Assembly (NCBI GenBank): GCA_964393465.1 | Contig: CAYMTT010000017.1 | Coordinates: 1-15,594 of the forward strand | Direction of reading: 5' to 3' | Origin: CAYMTT01 sp964393465 | GTDB taxonomy: Bacteria > Patescibacteriota > Minisyncoccia > Minisyncoccales > MHMH01 | Length of the DNA stretch: 15,594 nt | Shown here: positions 6,353 through 13,466 of the stretch, one piece after another | How the letters are laid out: each line of letters begins with the position of its first letter | Position numbering within the stretch: the first letter of the stretch is position 1 | Position numbers and translations under genes: made by a program | Notes under the pieces: model-generated | Database searches by the model: none | Told to the model about the DNA's origin: nothing | Seen by the model: the letters and a program-made list of their open reading frames with translations, nothing else

Positions 6353-6553
6353 ATGCCTTATAGAAAAGGCCCTATGGGCCCTGAAAAATTTTTCGGGCGG
6401 GGCAGGGGGCGCCAGCCCGGCGGTTTCGGTTTGGGTCCGGGAGGAGAATGCGTTTGCCCCAAATGCGACACCAGGGTTTCTCACGCGAGAGGAATTCCCT
6501 GCTATGAGCAGAAATGCCCCAAATGCGGTTCTCAAATGACCAGAACCGGATGA
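6353..6553 (+). CDS. Small Cys-rich zinc-ribbon-like protein
   Basis: In 66 residues there are two CPKC knuckles, C35-x2-C38 and C55-x2-C58, which should bind one zinc or iron in a ribbon/rubredoxin-like fold. H44 and C50 between them, and C33 before the first knuckle, are extra possible ligands. The first 31 residues are rich in glycine, proline and arginine (GPMGPEKFFGRGRGRQPGG) and echo the head of the DUF5320 protein encoded 3 bases upstream. The short tail GSQMTRTG after the second knuckle is typical of a small protein type that accompanies NifX/MinD clusters. No enzymatic role can be read from it; a metal carrier or redox partner for the ATPases downstream is an inference from context. 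Confidence 0.75.
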   Translation: MPYRKGPMGPEKFFGRGRGRQPGGFGLGPGGECVCPKCDTRVSHARGIPCYEQKCPKCGSQMTRTG

Positions 6554-6557
6554 TTTT

Positions 6558-6881
6558 ATGAAAATCTGCATTACTGCAAAAAATTCTGGTTTGGATTCTC
6601 AAGTGGATTCGGTTTTCGGCCGGTGCGGATATTTTTTGGTTATCGATACCGAAACCGAAAAGTTCAAATCCATAGCCAATATCGCCAAGGAAGCTGAAAG
6701 GGGAGCCGGAGTGCAGGCGGCCCAGACGGTTGCCGATGCGGGAACAGAGAGAGTAGTTTGCGGAAATATCGGCCCCAATTCCCAGGCCGCCCTGGAAAAG
6801 GCGGGAATCGGGATAATCTCCGGAGCTTCGGGAACCTGTCGCGAGATTTTGGAGAAATTCAAATCGGGAGAACTAAAGTAA
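6558..6881 (+). CDS. NifX/NifB-C-terminal-like (dinitrogenase cofactor biosynthesis family) protein
   Basis: This 107-residue protein is a stand-alone member of the family shared by NifX, NifY, VnfX and the tail of NifB, which hold iron-sulfur or iron-molybdenum cofactor precursors in nitrogen fixers. Supporting motifs are the MKICITAKN beginning, DSVFGRCGYFLVID (FGRC at about 20-23), GAGVQAAQTVADAG, and VVCGNIGPNSQAALEKAGIGI. The fold is ribonuclease-H-like and small. There is no nitrogenase gene here, and this branch (COG1433-like) occurs widely in anaerobes and archaea without nitrogen fixation. It lies 4 bases after the zinc-ribbon gene and 7 before the first MinD-like ATPase. Binding of an Fe-S cluster or metal, handed over by the ATPases, is the likely but untested role. 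Confidence 0.87.
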   Translation: MKICITAKNSGLDSQVDSVFGRCGYFLVIDTETEKFKSIANIAKEAERGAGVQAAQTVADAGTERVVCGNIGPNSQAALEKAGIGIISGASGTCREILEKFKSGELK

Positions 6882-6888
6882 GTTTTTT

Positions 6889-7731
6889 ATGGAAAAAAAA
6901 GCCATAACCGGAGGAAAAGGCGGTACCGGAAAGAGTACCGTCGCTGTTTTATATGCTTCTTTTCTGGCCGGAAAAGGAAAAAAAACGGTTCTCTGCGATT
7001 GCGATGTGGAATGTCCCAATGACCATTTGCTTTTGGGATTTGAGCTTGAGAAGCCGGAAAGTGGAATTTTTTCCGAATTCCCCGAACTGGACCAAAAAAA
7101 ATGCAAAAAGTGCGGACTCTGCGTCAAAACCTGCAGATCGAACGCCGTTTTCCAACCCCCCGGAAAATACCCTTTGTTTTTTAAAGAATTGTGTTCGGGC
7201 TGCGGAGCCTGCTGGGCGGTTTGTCCTTTCGGGGCCATCAAGCCCCGCAAGGAGAGGGTGGGGGAAATATTCGTCAGGGAGGTGAAAAAGAATTTTTGGC
7301 TGGTAACAGGATCTGCCAGGCCGGGCCTGGAAGAAACCGGCCCCGCCGTCTCCCAGACAAAGGAATTCGCTTTGGACTTTGCCCGAAAAGAAAAGGCGGA
7401 CGTCGTCGTTTTTGACACGGCGGCGGGAACCCACTGCCCCGTAATTTCAGCTATTATGGGCTGCGATTCGGCTTTTGCAGTGACAGAGCCCACTCCTATG
7501 GGAGCCTGCGATTTGGAGTTGATTCTCGATTTGTGCTCCAAACTGGAAATTCCTTGCCAGGTAGTGTTGAACCAGTTCGATTTGGGCGATGCCTCCGGAG
7601 TTTTCCAAGCTGCCGGAAAATACGGAGCCGAGATATTCCTGAAAATCCCTTATTCTGCAGGATTGGCCGAGTCGTATTCCCGGGGAAAGCTTTTGGAATT
7701 CAATCCAGAAAAAATATGGCCAAGAAAATAG
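6889..7731 (+). CDS. MinD-superfamily ATPase with inserted two-cluster ferredoxin domain (copy 1)
   Basis: The 280-residue protein is a deviant-Walker-A ATPase (GGKGGTGKST, with signature K10 and P-loop K15) of the MinD/Mrp group. A ferredoxin-like insert interrupts it after the DCDVECPN switch region. The insert holds two complete 4Fe-4S motifs: C72, C75, C78, C82 and C102, C105, C108, C112 followed by P. The ATPase fold resumes with VVVFDTAAGTHCPVI (Walker-B-like FDTAAG) and VTEPTPMGACDLELI. This is the COG1149 type, of unsettled function and related to Fe-S carriers Nbp35/Mrp. It overlaps the next, homologous gene by 16 bases, and the two are probably partners in a heterodimer. All motifs needed for ATP and cluster binding look intact. 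Confidence 0.9.
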   Translation: MEKKAITGGKGGTGKSTVAVLYASFLAGKGKKTVLCDCDVECPNDHLLLGFELEKPESGIFSEFPELDQKKCKKCGLCVKTCRSNAVFQPPGKYPLFFKELCSGCGACWAVCPFGAIKPRKERVGEIFVREVKKNFWLVTGSARPGLEETGPAVSQTKEFALDFARKEKADVVVFDTAAGTHCPVISAIMGCDSAFAVTEPTPMGACDLELILDLCSKLEIPCQVVLNQFDLGDASGVFQAAGKYGAEIFLKIPYSAGLAESYSRGKLLEFNPEKIWPRK

Positions 7732-8594
7732 TTTTTGCCAGCGGAAAGGGAGGGGTCGGAAAGTCAATGCTTTGTTCGGCTTTGGCCGTTCTTTTTTCCA
7801 GAGACAGAAAGATAACGGCTCTCGATTGCGACGCTGACGCTCCCAATCTGGCCGTTTGGCTGGGAGATCCGGGAAACTGGAAAGAATCAAAAATGATAAG
7901 CGTTTCCGAAAAACCGGTTCTTTCCGGAAACCCGAGTTTGGAAAAATCCAAAGAGTGCGCCAGAAAGTGTAGATTCGGAGCTTTACAGGTCAAAAAGGGG
8001 GGATTGTCTTTGAACCCATTTTTGTGCGAAGGCTGCGGAGCCTGCGAAATATTCTGTCCCGAAGGCGTAAGCGGAATGGAGCCGGTTGAGAGCGCCTGTA
8101 TAAAAATTAAAGAAACGAAATACGGCTTTCCTTTGGTTTCCGGCAGTCTTTTGGCCGGACAGACAGGATCTGGAAAGGTGGTCGAGCGGATAAAAAAAGA
8201 AGCTTTGAGATTCGGCCGCGATCTGTTTTTGGCAGATTCCGCGCCCGGCACCGGCTGTCCGGTCATAGCTTCCATGAAAGACGCGGACTTTGCCGTTCTT
8301 GTTACAGAGCCCACTCCTTCCGGTTTTTCCGATTTGAAAAAGGTTTTAGAAGTGGCAAAGCATTTTAACGTTCCCTGGGGTTTGGTTGTAAACAAATGGG
8401 ATATTAATCCGGAAATGAGCTTTGAAATGGAAAAATGGTCGGGGCGAAGGTTGCTGGGCAGGATATCTTACGACAAAGAGATTTTTAAGACGGTTTCCGA
8501 TTTGACCCCGATTTTGGAAACCGGTTTGAAAGCCAAAAAGGAAATTAAAAAAATATATGGTGAGACCAGTAAAGCCGCGAAAAATATTCTTTAA
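7716..8594 (+). CDS. MinD-superfamily ATPase with degenerate ferredoxin insert (copy 2)
   Basis: This 292-residue paralogue of the preceding ATPase has the same plan: SGKGGVGKS P-loop (K11, K16), DCDADAPN switch, ferredoxin insert, FLADSAPGTGCPVI Walker-B-like region and VTEPTPSGFSDLKK. The second 4Fe-4S motif is complete (C104, C107, C110, C114, then P). The first keeps only its last two cysteines (C81, C85); L75 and S78 occupy the places of the first two, so a normal 4Fe-4S cluster cannot form there. The start at ATG 7716 is fixed by alignment with copy 1 and by family N-termini (MAKKIVFASGKGG); an open frame reaching back to 7533 is a shadow of copy 1. It overlaps copy 1 by 16 bases and the DUF134 gene by 38. 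Confidence 0.9.
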   Translation: MAKKIVFASGKGGVGKSMLCSALAVLFSRDRKITALDCDADAPNLAVWLGDPGNWKESKMISVSEKPVLSGNPSLEKSKECARKCRFGALQVKKGGLSLNPFLCEGCGACEIFCPEGVSGMEPVESACIKIKETKYGFPLVSGSLLAGQTGSGKVVERIKKEALRFGRDLFLADSAPGTGCPVIASMKDADFAVLVTEPTPSGFSDLKKVLEVAKHFNVPWGLVVNKWDINPEMSFEMEKWSGRRLLGRISYDKEIFKTVSDLTPILETGLKAKKEIKKIYGETSKAAKNIL

Positions 8595-8835
8595 TCCTAA
8601 CGCGATATATTTTAAGCCGCGGGCAGTGCCTCTTTCTTCTCTGGAAGAAGTGTCTTTGTCCAAAGACGAGCTTGAATCCCTGCGCCTTTGCGATTTCAAA
8701 GGGCTGGATCAGTCCGAAGCTTCAAAAAAGATGGGAGTTTCCAGGAGCACCCTTCAGAGGATTCTTTCCTGCGCCCGCAAGAAGACCGCCGAAGCTCTCA
8801 GCGAGGGCAAAGCCATAAGAATAAAAACTTTGTAA
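8557..8835 (+). CDS. DUF134 (UPF0251) helix-turn-helix protein
   Basis: The 92-residue protein begins VRPVKPRKIFFNPNAIYFKP and continues with LSKDELESLRLCDFKGLDQ and the helix-turn-helix EASKKMGVSRSTLQRIL, ending in ARKKTAEALSEGKAIRI. All of this matches DUF134/UPF0251, a predicted DNA-binding family resembling sigma-factor region 4. The cysteine commonly found near residue 8 of the family is replaced by proline. DUF134 genes typically travel with NifX-like and MinD/ferredoxin ATPase genes, so it is a good candidate for the regulator of this cluster, perhaps acting at the promoter at 6006-6034. It begins 38 bases inside copy 2 of the ATPase, and its stop touches the AGGGGA ribosome site of comEC, so comEC may be read from the same transcript. 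Confidence 0.88.
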   Translation: MVRPVKPRKIFFNPNAIYFKPRAVPLSSLEEVSLSKDELESLRLCDFKGLDQSEASKKMGVSRSTLQRILSCARKKTAEALSEGKAIRIKTL

Positions 8836-8850
8836 GGGGAATTTTTCAAA

Positions 8851-10296
8851 ATGGCCAAATCTCGGATTTTCCTGTATTTTTGCGTTTTTTTCGTTGCGGG
8901 AATACTGGCAGATTCCCTTTTTTTCATTTCTTTGCCGGCTCGGCTTGGAATTTTGATTTCCGGCATTTTTTTGATTTCGGTTTTTTGGCGTAGCAAAAAA
9001 GCGGTTTTGGCCGGATTCTGCCTGGTTTTTTTGGTTTTCGGAATCTGGCGCCACTCTTTGGCAGAATCGGAAATAGTTCCTCCTCCGGAAGGCCGGCTGA
9101 CCTTCAAGGGCACGGTTTGCAAAGAACCGGATATCAGGCCCGACAAGCTGCAATTGGTTCTGGAAACCGAAAAAGTGAAAGGAAAAGTTCTGGTAGTGAC
9201 CGACAGGTATCCCGAATACGAATACGGAAACGAGCTGGAAGTTTCAGGCTCTTTGCGGGTTCCCGTGGAATTGCCGGATTTCAACTACAGGGATTATCTG
9301 GCCAAAGACGGGATATATTCTGTTTCCTATTATCCGGAAATAGAGCTTCTCAAAGAGAGGGACAAAGGGATCGAAATTTTTCTTTACGGAAAACTCTTGG
9401 ATTTCAAGGAAAAACTGAGAGAAAGCCTTTACTCTAATTTTTCTCCCCCTCAGAGCTCTGTTCTCGGGGCCATGGTTCTTGGGGATAAAAGGAGAATGCC
9501 CGACGAGCTTAAAGAAAAATTGAATTTGGCCGGAGTGAGGCATATTACCGCAGTTTCCGGTTTGCACGTTGCCGTTTTGGCCGGGCTCTTGATGGCTTTT
9601 TTCTCAAAGCTTCGCCTTGGCGGGAAAGCCGCTTTTTATTCGACCGTTTCGGCTTTGGCTTTTTTCGTGTTAATGACCGGTGCCCATCCTTCCGCCGTCA
9701 GAGCGGGAATTATGGGAGGCCTTTTCCTTTGGGCCCGCTATTTGGGAAGGTCGGCCGCTTCCTCCAGAGCGGTGGTTTTGGCTGCTTCCCTCATGCTGCT
9801 TTTTAATCCCTTGCTCTTGGAATTGGACGTGGGCTTTCAGCTTTCCTTTTTGGCCGTGATGGGCATAATATATTTTTTCTCTTTTTTCAAAAAACTGGTC
9901 AGAAGCGACATACTGGCCTTAACTCTTTCTGCCCAAGTTTTCACTCTTCCGGTTCTGATATACAATTTCGGGTATTTTTCCTTGGTAGCTCCCTTAAGCA
10001 ACATTTTGATAGTTCCTTTGCTCCCTTTTGTTCTGGGATTGGGCTTTCTTTCGGGGCTGGCGGGCATTTTGTGGGATTTTCTGGGCCGGATTTTTTCCTG
10101 GCCCGCTTGGCTTTTGCTCTCCTATCTGACTGAAGTTGTGGATTTCTTTTCTGGAATCCCCCTGGCTTCCCTGACTTTCGAAAACGTTCACTGGGTTTTT
10201 CTCCCCGTTTCTTATTCCCTGTTGGGATTTCTGGCCTGGAAGCTGCGCTCGAAACAAAAATTAAAAAATATGGTAGAATGGAACAATGAACGATAA
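8851..10296 (+). CDS. comEC: ComEC/Rec2-family DNA uptake channel, lacking the metallo-beta-lactamase domain
   Basis: ComEC forms the inner-membrane pore through which single-stranded DNA enters naturally competent cells. The 481 residues start with about two to three membrane helices, then a soluble OB-like region (about 65-150) and the polytopic Competence domain with its family motifs: VLGDKRRMPDELKEKLNLAGVRHI-type entry, HITAVSGLHV (from H231), PSAVRAGIM (about 279-287) and GFQLSFLAVMGI (about 328-339), then LPVLIYNFG and further helices. B. subtilis ComEC has 776 residues and ends in a metallo-beta-lactamase domain proposed to degrade one strand; here the protein stops after the membrane domain. 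A good AGGGGA lies 10 bases before the ATG. The stop overlaps the next gene by 11 bases. Confidence 0.92.
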   Translation: MAKSRIFLYFCVFFVAGILADSLFFISLPARLGILISGIFLISVFWRSKKAVLAGFCLVFLVFGIWRHSLAESEIVPPPEGRLTFKGTVCKEPDIRPDKLQLVLETEKVKGKVLVVTDRYPEYEYGNELEVSGSLRVPVELPDFNYRDYLAKDGIYSVSYYPEIELLKERDKGIEIFLYGKLLDFKEKLRESLYSNFSPPQSSVLGAMVLGDKRRMPDELKEKLNLAGVRHITAVSGLHVAVLAGLLMAFFSKLRLGGKAAFYSTVSALAFFVLMTGAHPSAVRAGIMGGLFLWARYLGRSAASSRAVVLAASLMLLFNPLLLELDVGFQLSFLAVMGIIYFFSFFKKLVRSDILALTLSAQVFTLPVLIYNFGYFSLVAPLSNILIVPLLPFVLGLGFLSGLAGILWDFLGRIFSWPAWLLLSYLTEVVDFFSGIPLASLTFENVHWVFLPVSYSLLGFLAWKLRSKQKLKNMVEWNNER

Positions 10297-11551
10297 ATTC
10301 TGGGTGGTCACCGTCGATATGGGCTACGGACACCAGAGAACCTCTTACCCTTTGAGGAATTTTGCTTATAAAGGAATCATCAGCGCCAACAATTACAAAG
10401 GGATTCCCAGGAAAGACAAAAAAATCTGGGATAAGTCCCGGAGTTTTTACGAATTCGTTTCCCGCTTGAAAAGGATTCCTTTGCTCGGCTGGCTGGCTTT
10501 TTGGCTTTTCGACAGATTCCAGAGGATTCTAAGCTATTATCCCAAAAGAGACCTTTCCGCTCCCAATATCCAGCTTAAGCAGATTTTCAAAATGATAAAA
10601 AAAGGCTGGGGGAGGCATTTCGTCGAAAAAATCAAAGAAAAGCCCCTGCCTCTGGTGACCACTTTTTTTATCCCCGCTTTCATGGCAGAGGCCCACGGCT
10701 ATCCCGGCGACATTTACTGCATAATATGCGACGCCGACATCGCCAGGACTTGGGTTTCTCCGAATCCTTCCAAAAGCAGAATCAAGTATTTCGCTCCCAC
10801 CAACTGGGTGGCCGGAAGATTAAAACTCTACGGGGTCAAAGAAGAAAACATTTTTCTTACCGGATACCCTTTGCCTTTGGAAAACATCGGTACGGAAAAA
10901 ATGGAAATTTTGAAAAAAGATCTTGGCTATCGTCTTTTGAATTTGGATCCCCAAGGGATATATGCCAGGCAGTATGCCCCTATGGTAAAAGAGCATTTTC
11001 CGGAATTTCCTCAAAAATCCGATCATCCTTTAACTTTGATGTTCGCCGTCGGCGGGGCGGGTACCCAAAAGGAAATCGGGGCAAAAATAGTCAAATCTCT
11101 GGAAAAAGACATAAAATCGGGCAGGATCAGGGTGATTCTGGTGGCCGGGATGAGAAAGAAGGTCAAAGAGTACTTCGAGGAAAAAACCAAAGGGCTGCCG
11201 GTCAGGATAATCTACAGAGAAAAAATCGAGGAGTATTTTGACGAGTTCAATTCGGCCTTGAGAAAGACCGACATTCTCTGGACCAAGCCTTCAGAGCTTT
11301 CTTTTTACAGTTCTTTGGGCCTCCCCATAATTATCGCGCCGCCGGTCGGCTCCCAGGAGCATTTCAACAAGCGCTGGCTCTTGAGCGCAGGGTCTGGCAC
11401 CTTGCAGGAAAAGCCCAAATACGCCCATCAATGGCTGTTTGATTTGGTGAAATCTTCGAGGTTTGCGGAAGCTGCCATGGACGGATTCATAGAAAACGGG
11501 AAAATAGGGACTTTGAACATCAAGAAAATCGTTTTGAAAAACGGAAATTAA
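10286..11551 (+). CDS. GT-B-fold glycosyltransferase-like protein (MGDG synthase/MurG-like)
   Basis: The 421-residue soluble protein has signs of a two-domain GT-B glycosyltransferase. Near the N-terminus DMGYGHQRTS (11-20) resembles the G-x-G-H-x-x loop of MGDG synthases and MurG. The first domain includes a D149-A-D151 pair in YCIICDADIARTW and ends with FAPTNWVAGRLKLYGV and FLTGYPLP, like the hinge in these enzymes. The second domain opens with GGAGTQ (256-261) and carries TKPSELSFYSSLGLP (from T333) and GSQEHFNKR, the usual nucleotide-sugar donor region. The acceptor could be a lipid or polyprenyl carrier, but neither donor nor acceptor can be fixed. Residues about 60-110 are an unusual insert with a hydrophobic patch (LLGWLAFWLF) that may touch the membrane. 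It starts inside comEC and is followed by other surface-glycan genes. Confidence 0.7.
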   Translation: MNDKFWVVTVDMGYGHQRTSYPLRNFAYKGIISANNYKGIPRKDKKIWDKSRSFYEFVSRLKRIPLLGWLAFWLFDRFQRILSYYPKRDLSAPNIQLKQIFKMIKKGWGRHFVEKIKEKPLPLVTTFFIPAFMAEAHGYPGDIYCIICDADIARTWVSPNPSKSRIKYFAPTNWVAGRLKLYGVKEENIFLTGYPLPLENIGTEKMEILKKDLGYRLLNLDPQGIYARQYAPMVKEHFPEFPQKSDHPLTLMFAVGGAGTQKEIGAKIVKSLEKDIKSGRIRVILVAGMRKKVKEYFEEKTKGLPVRIIYREKIEEYFDEFNSALRKTDILWTKPSELSFYSSLGLPIIIAPPVGSQEHFNKRWLLSAGSGTLQEKPKYAHQWLFDLVKSSRFAEAAMDGFIENGKIGTLNIKKIVLKNGN

Positions 11552-11557
11552 AACCTT

Positions 11558-12469
11558 ATGCTTTGGCTGATTGTTGCTTTGGCCAGCTATCTCCTGCTGG
11601 CCACGGTCAACATAGTGGACAAGTATCTTTTAAAGAGCCGTATTCCCAGCCCCAAAATTTACGCTTTCTACGTGGGAATTTTCGGCATGGCCGTACTGGT
11701 CTTCGTCCCTTTTGGGCTGATGGAAATGGCTTCTCCCTTGGAGCTCGCTTTGGCTTTGTCTTCCGGGGCCTTCCAAGTGCTGGCAGTGTTCCTTTTATTC
11801 AAAGGCTTGAAGCTTTTTGAAGCTTCCAGAGTGGTTACCGCCGTGGGGGCTTTCCTGCCCCTTTTCACTTTTTCTCTCGCTTTTTTGCTTGTTCCTTCGC
11901 AAATCGGCAGCCTGACTTCCTTTGACATTGCCGCTTTTTTCCTGTTTATCGCGGGAAGCGTTTTAATCACCTGGCAGAGGGACAAGTCTTTTTCCTTGAA
12001 GAGTCTGGGGATCGCTTTTTCTTCCGCTTTTTGCTTCGCTTTGTATTTTTTCACAATAAAGCTGGTTTTCATGACCCATCCTTTCATAAGTGCCGTAATC
12101 TGGAGCAGGATAGGAGCGTTTTTGATGGCTCTCTTTTTCATTTTTTCCAAAGAAGTCAAAGAAGATCTTACGGGCCGGTCTAAAATCGCCCAAGAAAAAA
12201 CCTGGCTGATAGCCATACCCAATCAGGGAACGGCCGCCGGAGCTATTTTGCTTCAGAACTGGGCCATAGCCTTGGCTCCTTTGGCTTATCTGGGGATAGT
12301 CAACGCCTTGGAAGGGGTCAAATACGTCTTTTTGCTGATAGGAGCCGTGATTTTGTCTTTGAAATATCCTCAGATTATCCGGGAAGAGGTTTCGGGAAGC
12401 ACGCTTTTGCAGAAGGCCGGAGCCATATTGTTGATAGGATTGGGCATTGCCCTCCTGACTTTTAAATGA
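11558..12469 (+). CDS. EamA/DMT-family membrane transporter
   Basis: The 303-residue protein has about ten hydrophobic helices in two similar halves of five, as in EamA (drug/metabolite transporter) proteins. The first half starts with a helix ending IVDKYLLKSR and includes FQVLAVFLLFKGLKLFEASRVVTAVGAFLPLFT, matching the helix 3-4 region where EamA proteins have a conserved small-residue/pro segment. The second half has AAGAILLQNWAIALAPLAYLGIVNALEGVKYVFLLI in the same place. Substrates of such proteins range from amino acids to nucleotide sugars and lipid-linked sugars; the glycosyltransferases around it favour export or flipping of a glycan precursor, which is inference. Its stop overlaps the start of the glycosidase-like gene (ATGA). 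Confidence 0.82.
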   Translation: MLWLIVALASYLLLATVNIVDKYLLKSRIPSPKIYAFYVGIFGMAVLVFVPFGLMEMASPLELALALSSGAFQVLAVFLLFKGLKLFEASRVVTAVGAFLPLFTFSLAFLLVPSQIGSLTSFDIAAFFLFIAGSVLITWQRDKSFSLKSLGIAFSSAFCFALYFFTIKLVFMTHPFISAVIWSRIGAFLMALFFIFSKEVKEDLTGRSKIAQEKTWLIAIPNQGTAAGAILLQNWAIALAPLAYLGIVNALEGVKYVFLLIGAVILSLKYPQIIREEVSGSTLLQKAGAILLIGLGIALLTFK

Positions 12470-13461
12470 AAAAAGTTTTCAAAAAAATCATTTTCGCTTT
12501 TTTGGTTTTTCTCCTGGTTTTCGTCGGGTATTTTTTTACCGGAAAGGCAGAGCCGGCGGAAAAAATCACTTGGGGAGTCAATTTTTCCCAGATGCAGGCA
12601 GAGCTTTTGGGCTTGGACTGGAAGGAAACCTATACTGCCATTTTGGACGACTTGGAGGTGAATAATTTAAAGATAATAACTCATTGGGATTTGCTCGAGC
12701 CGGAAGAGGGAAGGTATGATTTTCAAGACCTGGATTGGCAGATAGACAGGGCTCAAGAAAAAGAAGCCTCTCTCATACTGGTCTTGGGAATGAAGACCGG
12801 CCGCTGGCCGGAATGCCATATTCCCGAATGGGCAGAAGGTTTGGAAGACGAGGAGCGCCAAAAAAAAGTTTTAAATTTGATAGAAAAAACCGTCGCCAGA
12901 TACAAAGACAGAGAAAGCATCGATTACTGGCAGGTGGAAAACGAAGTTTTTTTCTCTTTCGGGGAGTGTCCCAAAATAGGCATGGGGACGTTGAAAGATG
13001 AAATCAATCTGGTAAAATCATTGGATGACAGGGACAGGCCCGTAATAGTTTCAGACAGCGGGGAGTATTCTTTCTGGATAAGAGCCGCTATCTACGGAGA
13101 CGTGGTTTCTGCCACTCTGCACCGGAAAGTCTGGTTTAAGGAAATAGGCAAGTATGTCAGCTATCCTCTGCCGCCTGTATTTTACGGAAGAAAGGCCGGC
13201 CTGGTCGAAAAGTTTTTCGGCAAGAAAGTGATTGGCACGGAGCTGCAGGCCGAGCCCTGGTGCCCTACTTATATTCTTTGTAACCATTCTTTAAAAGAAC
13301 AGGAAAAAACGATGGATTTGTCGCAGTTCAAGGAAAACGTGGAATTCGCCAGGCAAACCGGCCTGGACACTTTCTATTTTTGGGGAGCGGAATGGTGGTA
13401 TTGGATGAAAGAGAAGCAGGCAGATTCCCGGATATGGGATGAAGCCGGAAAACTATTTTAA
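12466..13461 (+). CDS. Membrane-anchored TIM-barrel glycoside hydrolase-like protein
   Basis: The 331-residue protein has a basic start and one hydrophobic helix (about 8-26: IIFAFLVFLLVFVGYFF), with no lipobox cysteine, so it is probably an anchor that leaves the rest outside the membrane. The body resembles clan-A glycosidases: WGVNFSQMQAELLGLDW, the LKIITHWDLLEPEEGRYDF strand, then WQVENEVFFSFGEC with E160 after asparagine, the usual acid/base position, and VIGTELQAEPWCP with E259 (or E263) as candidate nucleophile. A tryptophan-rich FYFWGAEWWYWM near the end fits the eighth strand. The exact family and substrate are not recognisable. It overlaps the EamA gene by ATGA and precedes two glycosyltransferases, suggesting trimming or remodelling of the glycan made by this cluster. 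Confidence 0.75.
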   Translation: MKKVFKKIIFAFLVFLLVFVGYFFTGKAEPAEKITWGVNFSQMQAELLGLDWKETYTAILDDLEVNNLKIITHWDLLEPEEGRYDFQDLDWQIDRAQEKEASLILVLGMKTGRWPECHIPEWAEGLEDEERQKKVLNLIEKTVARYKDRESIDYWQVENEVFFSFGECPKIGMGTLKDEINLVKSLDDRDRPVIVSDSGEYSFWIRAAIYGDVVSATLHRKVWFKEIGKYVSYPLPPVFYGRKAGLVEKFFGKKVIGTELQAEPWCPTYILCNHSLKEQEKTMDLSQFKENVEFARQTGLDTFYFWGAEWWYWMKEKQADSRIWDEAGKLF

Positions 13462-13466
13462 TTTTT

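Noticed and set aside
7533..7715. 61-codon N-terminal extension of the second MinD-like ATPase
   Set aside because: The extension reads through copy 1 in another frame and the family starts right at the MAKKIVFASGKGG motif.
6558..8594. Nitrogen fixation locus
   Set aside because: Only the NifX-like domain points that way. There are no nifHDK, nifE, nifN or radical-SAM nifB genes, and the two ATPases are MinD/ferredoxin types rather than NifH (their insert and cysteine pattern differ).
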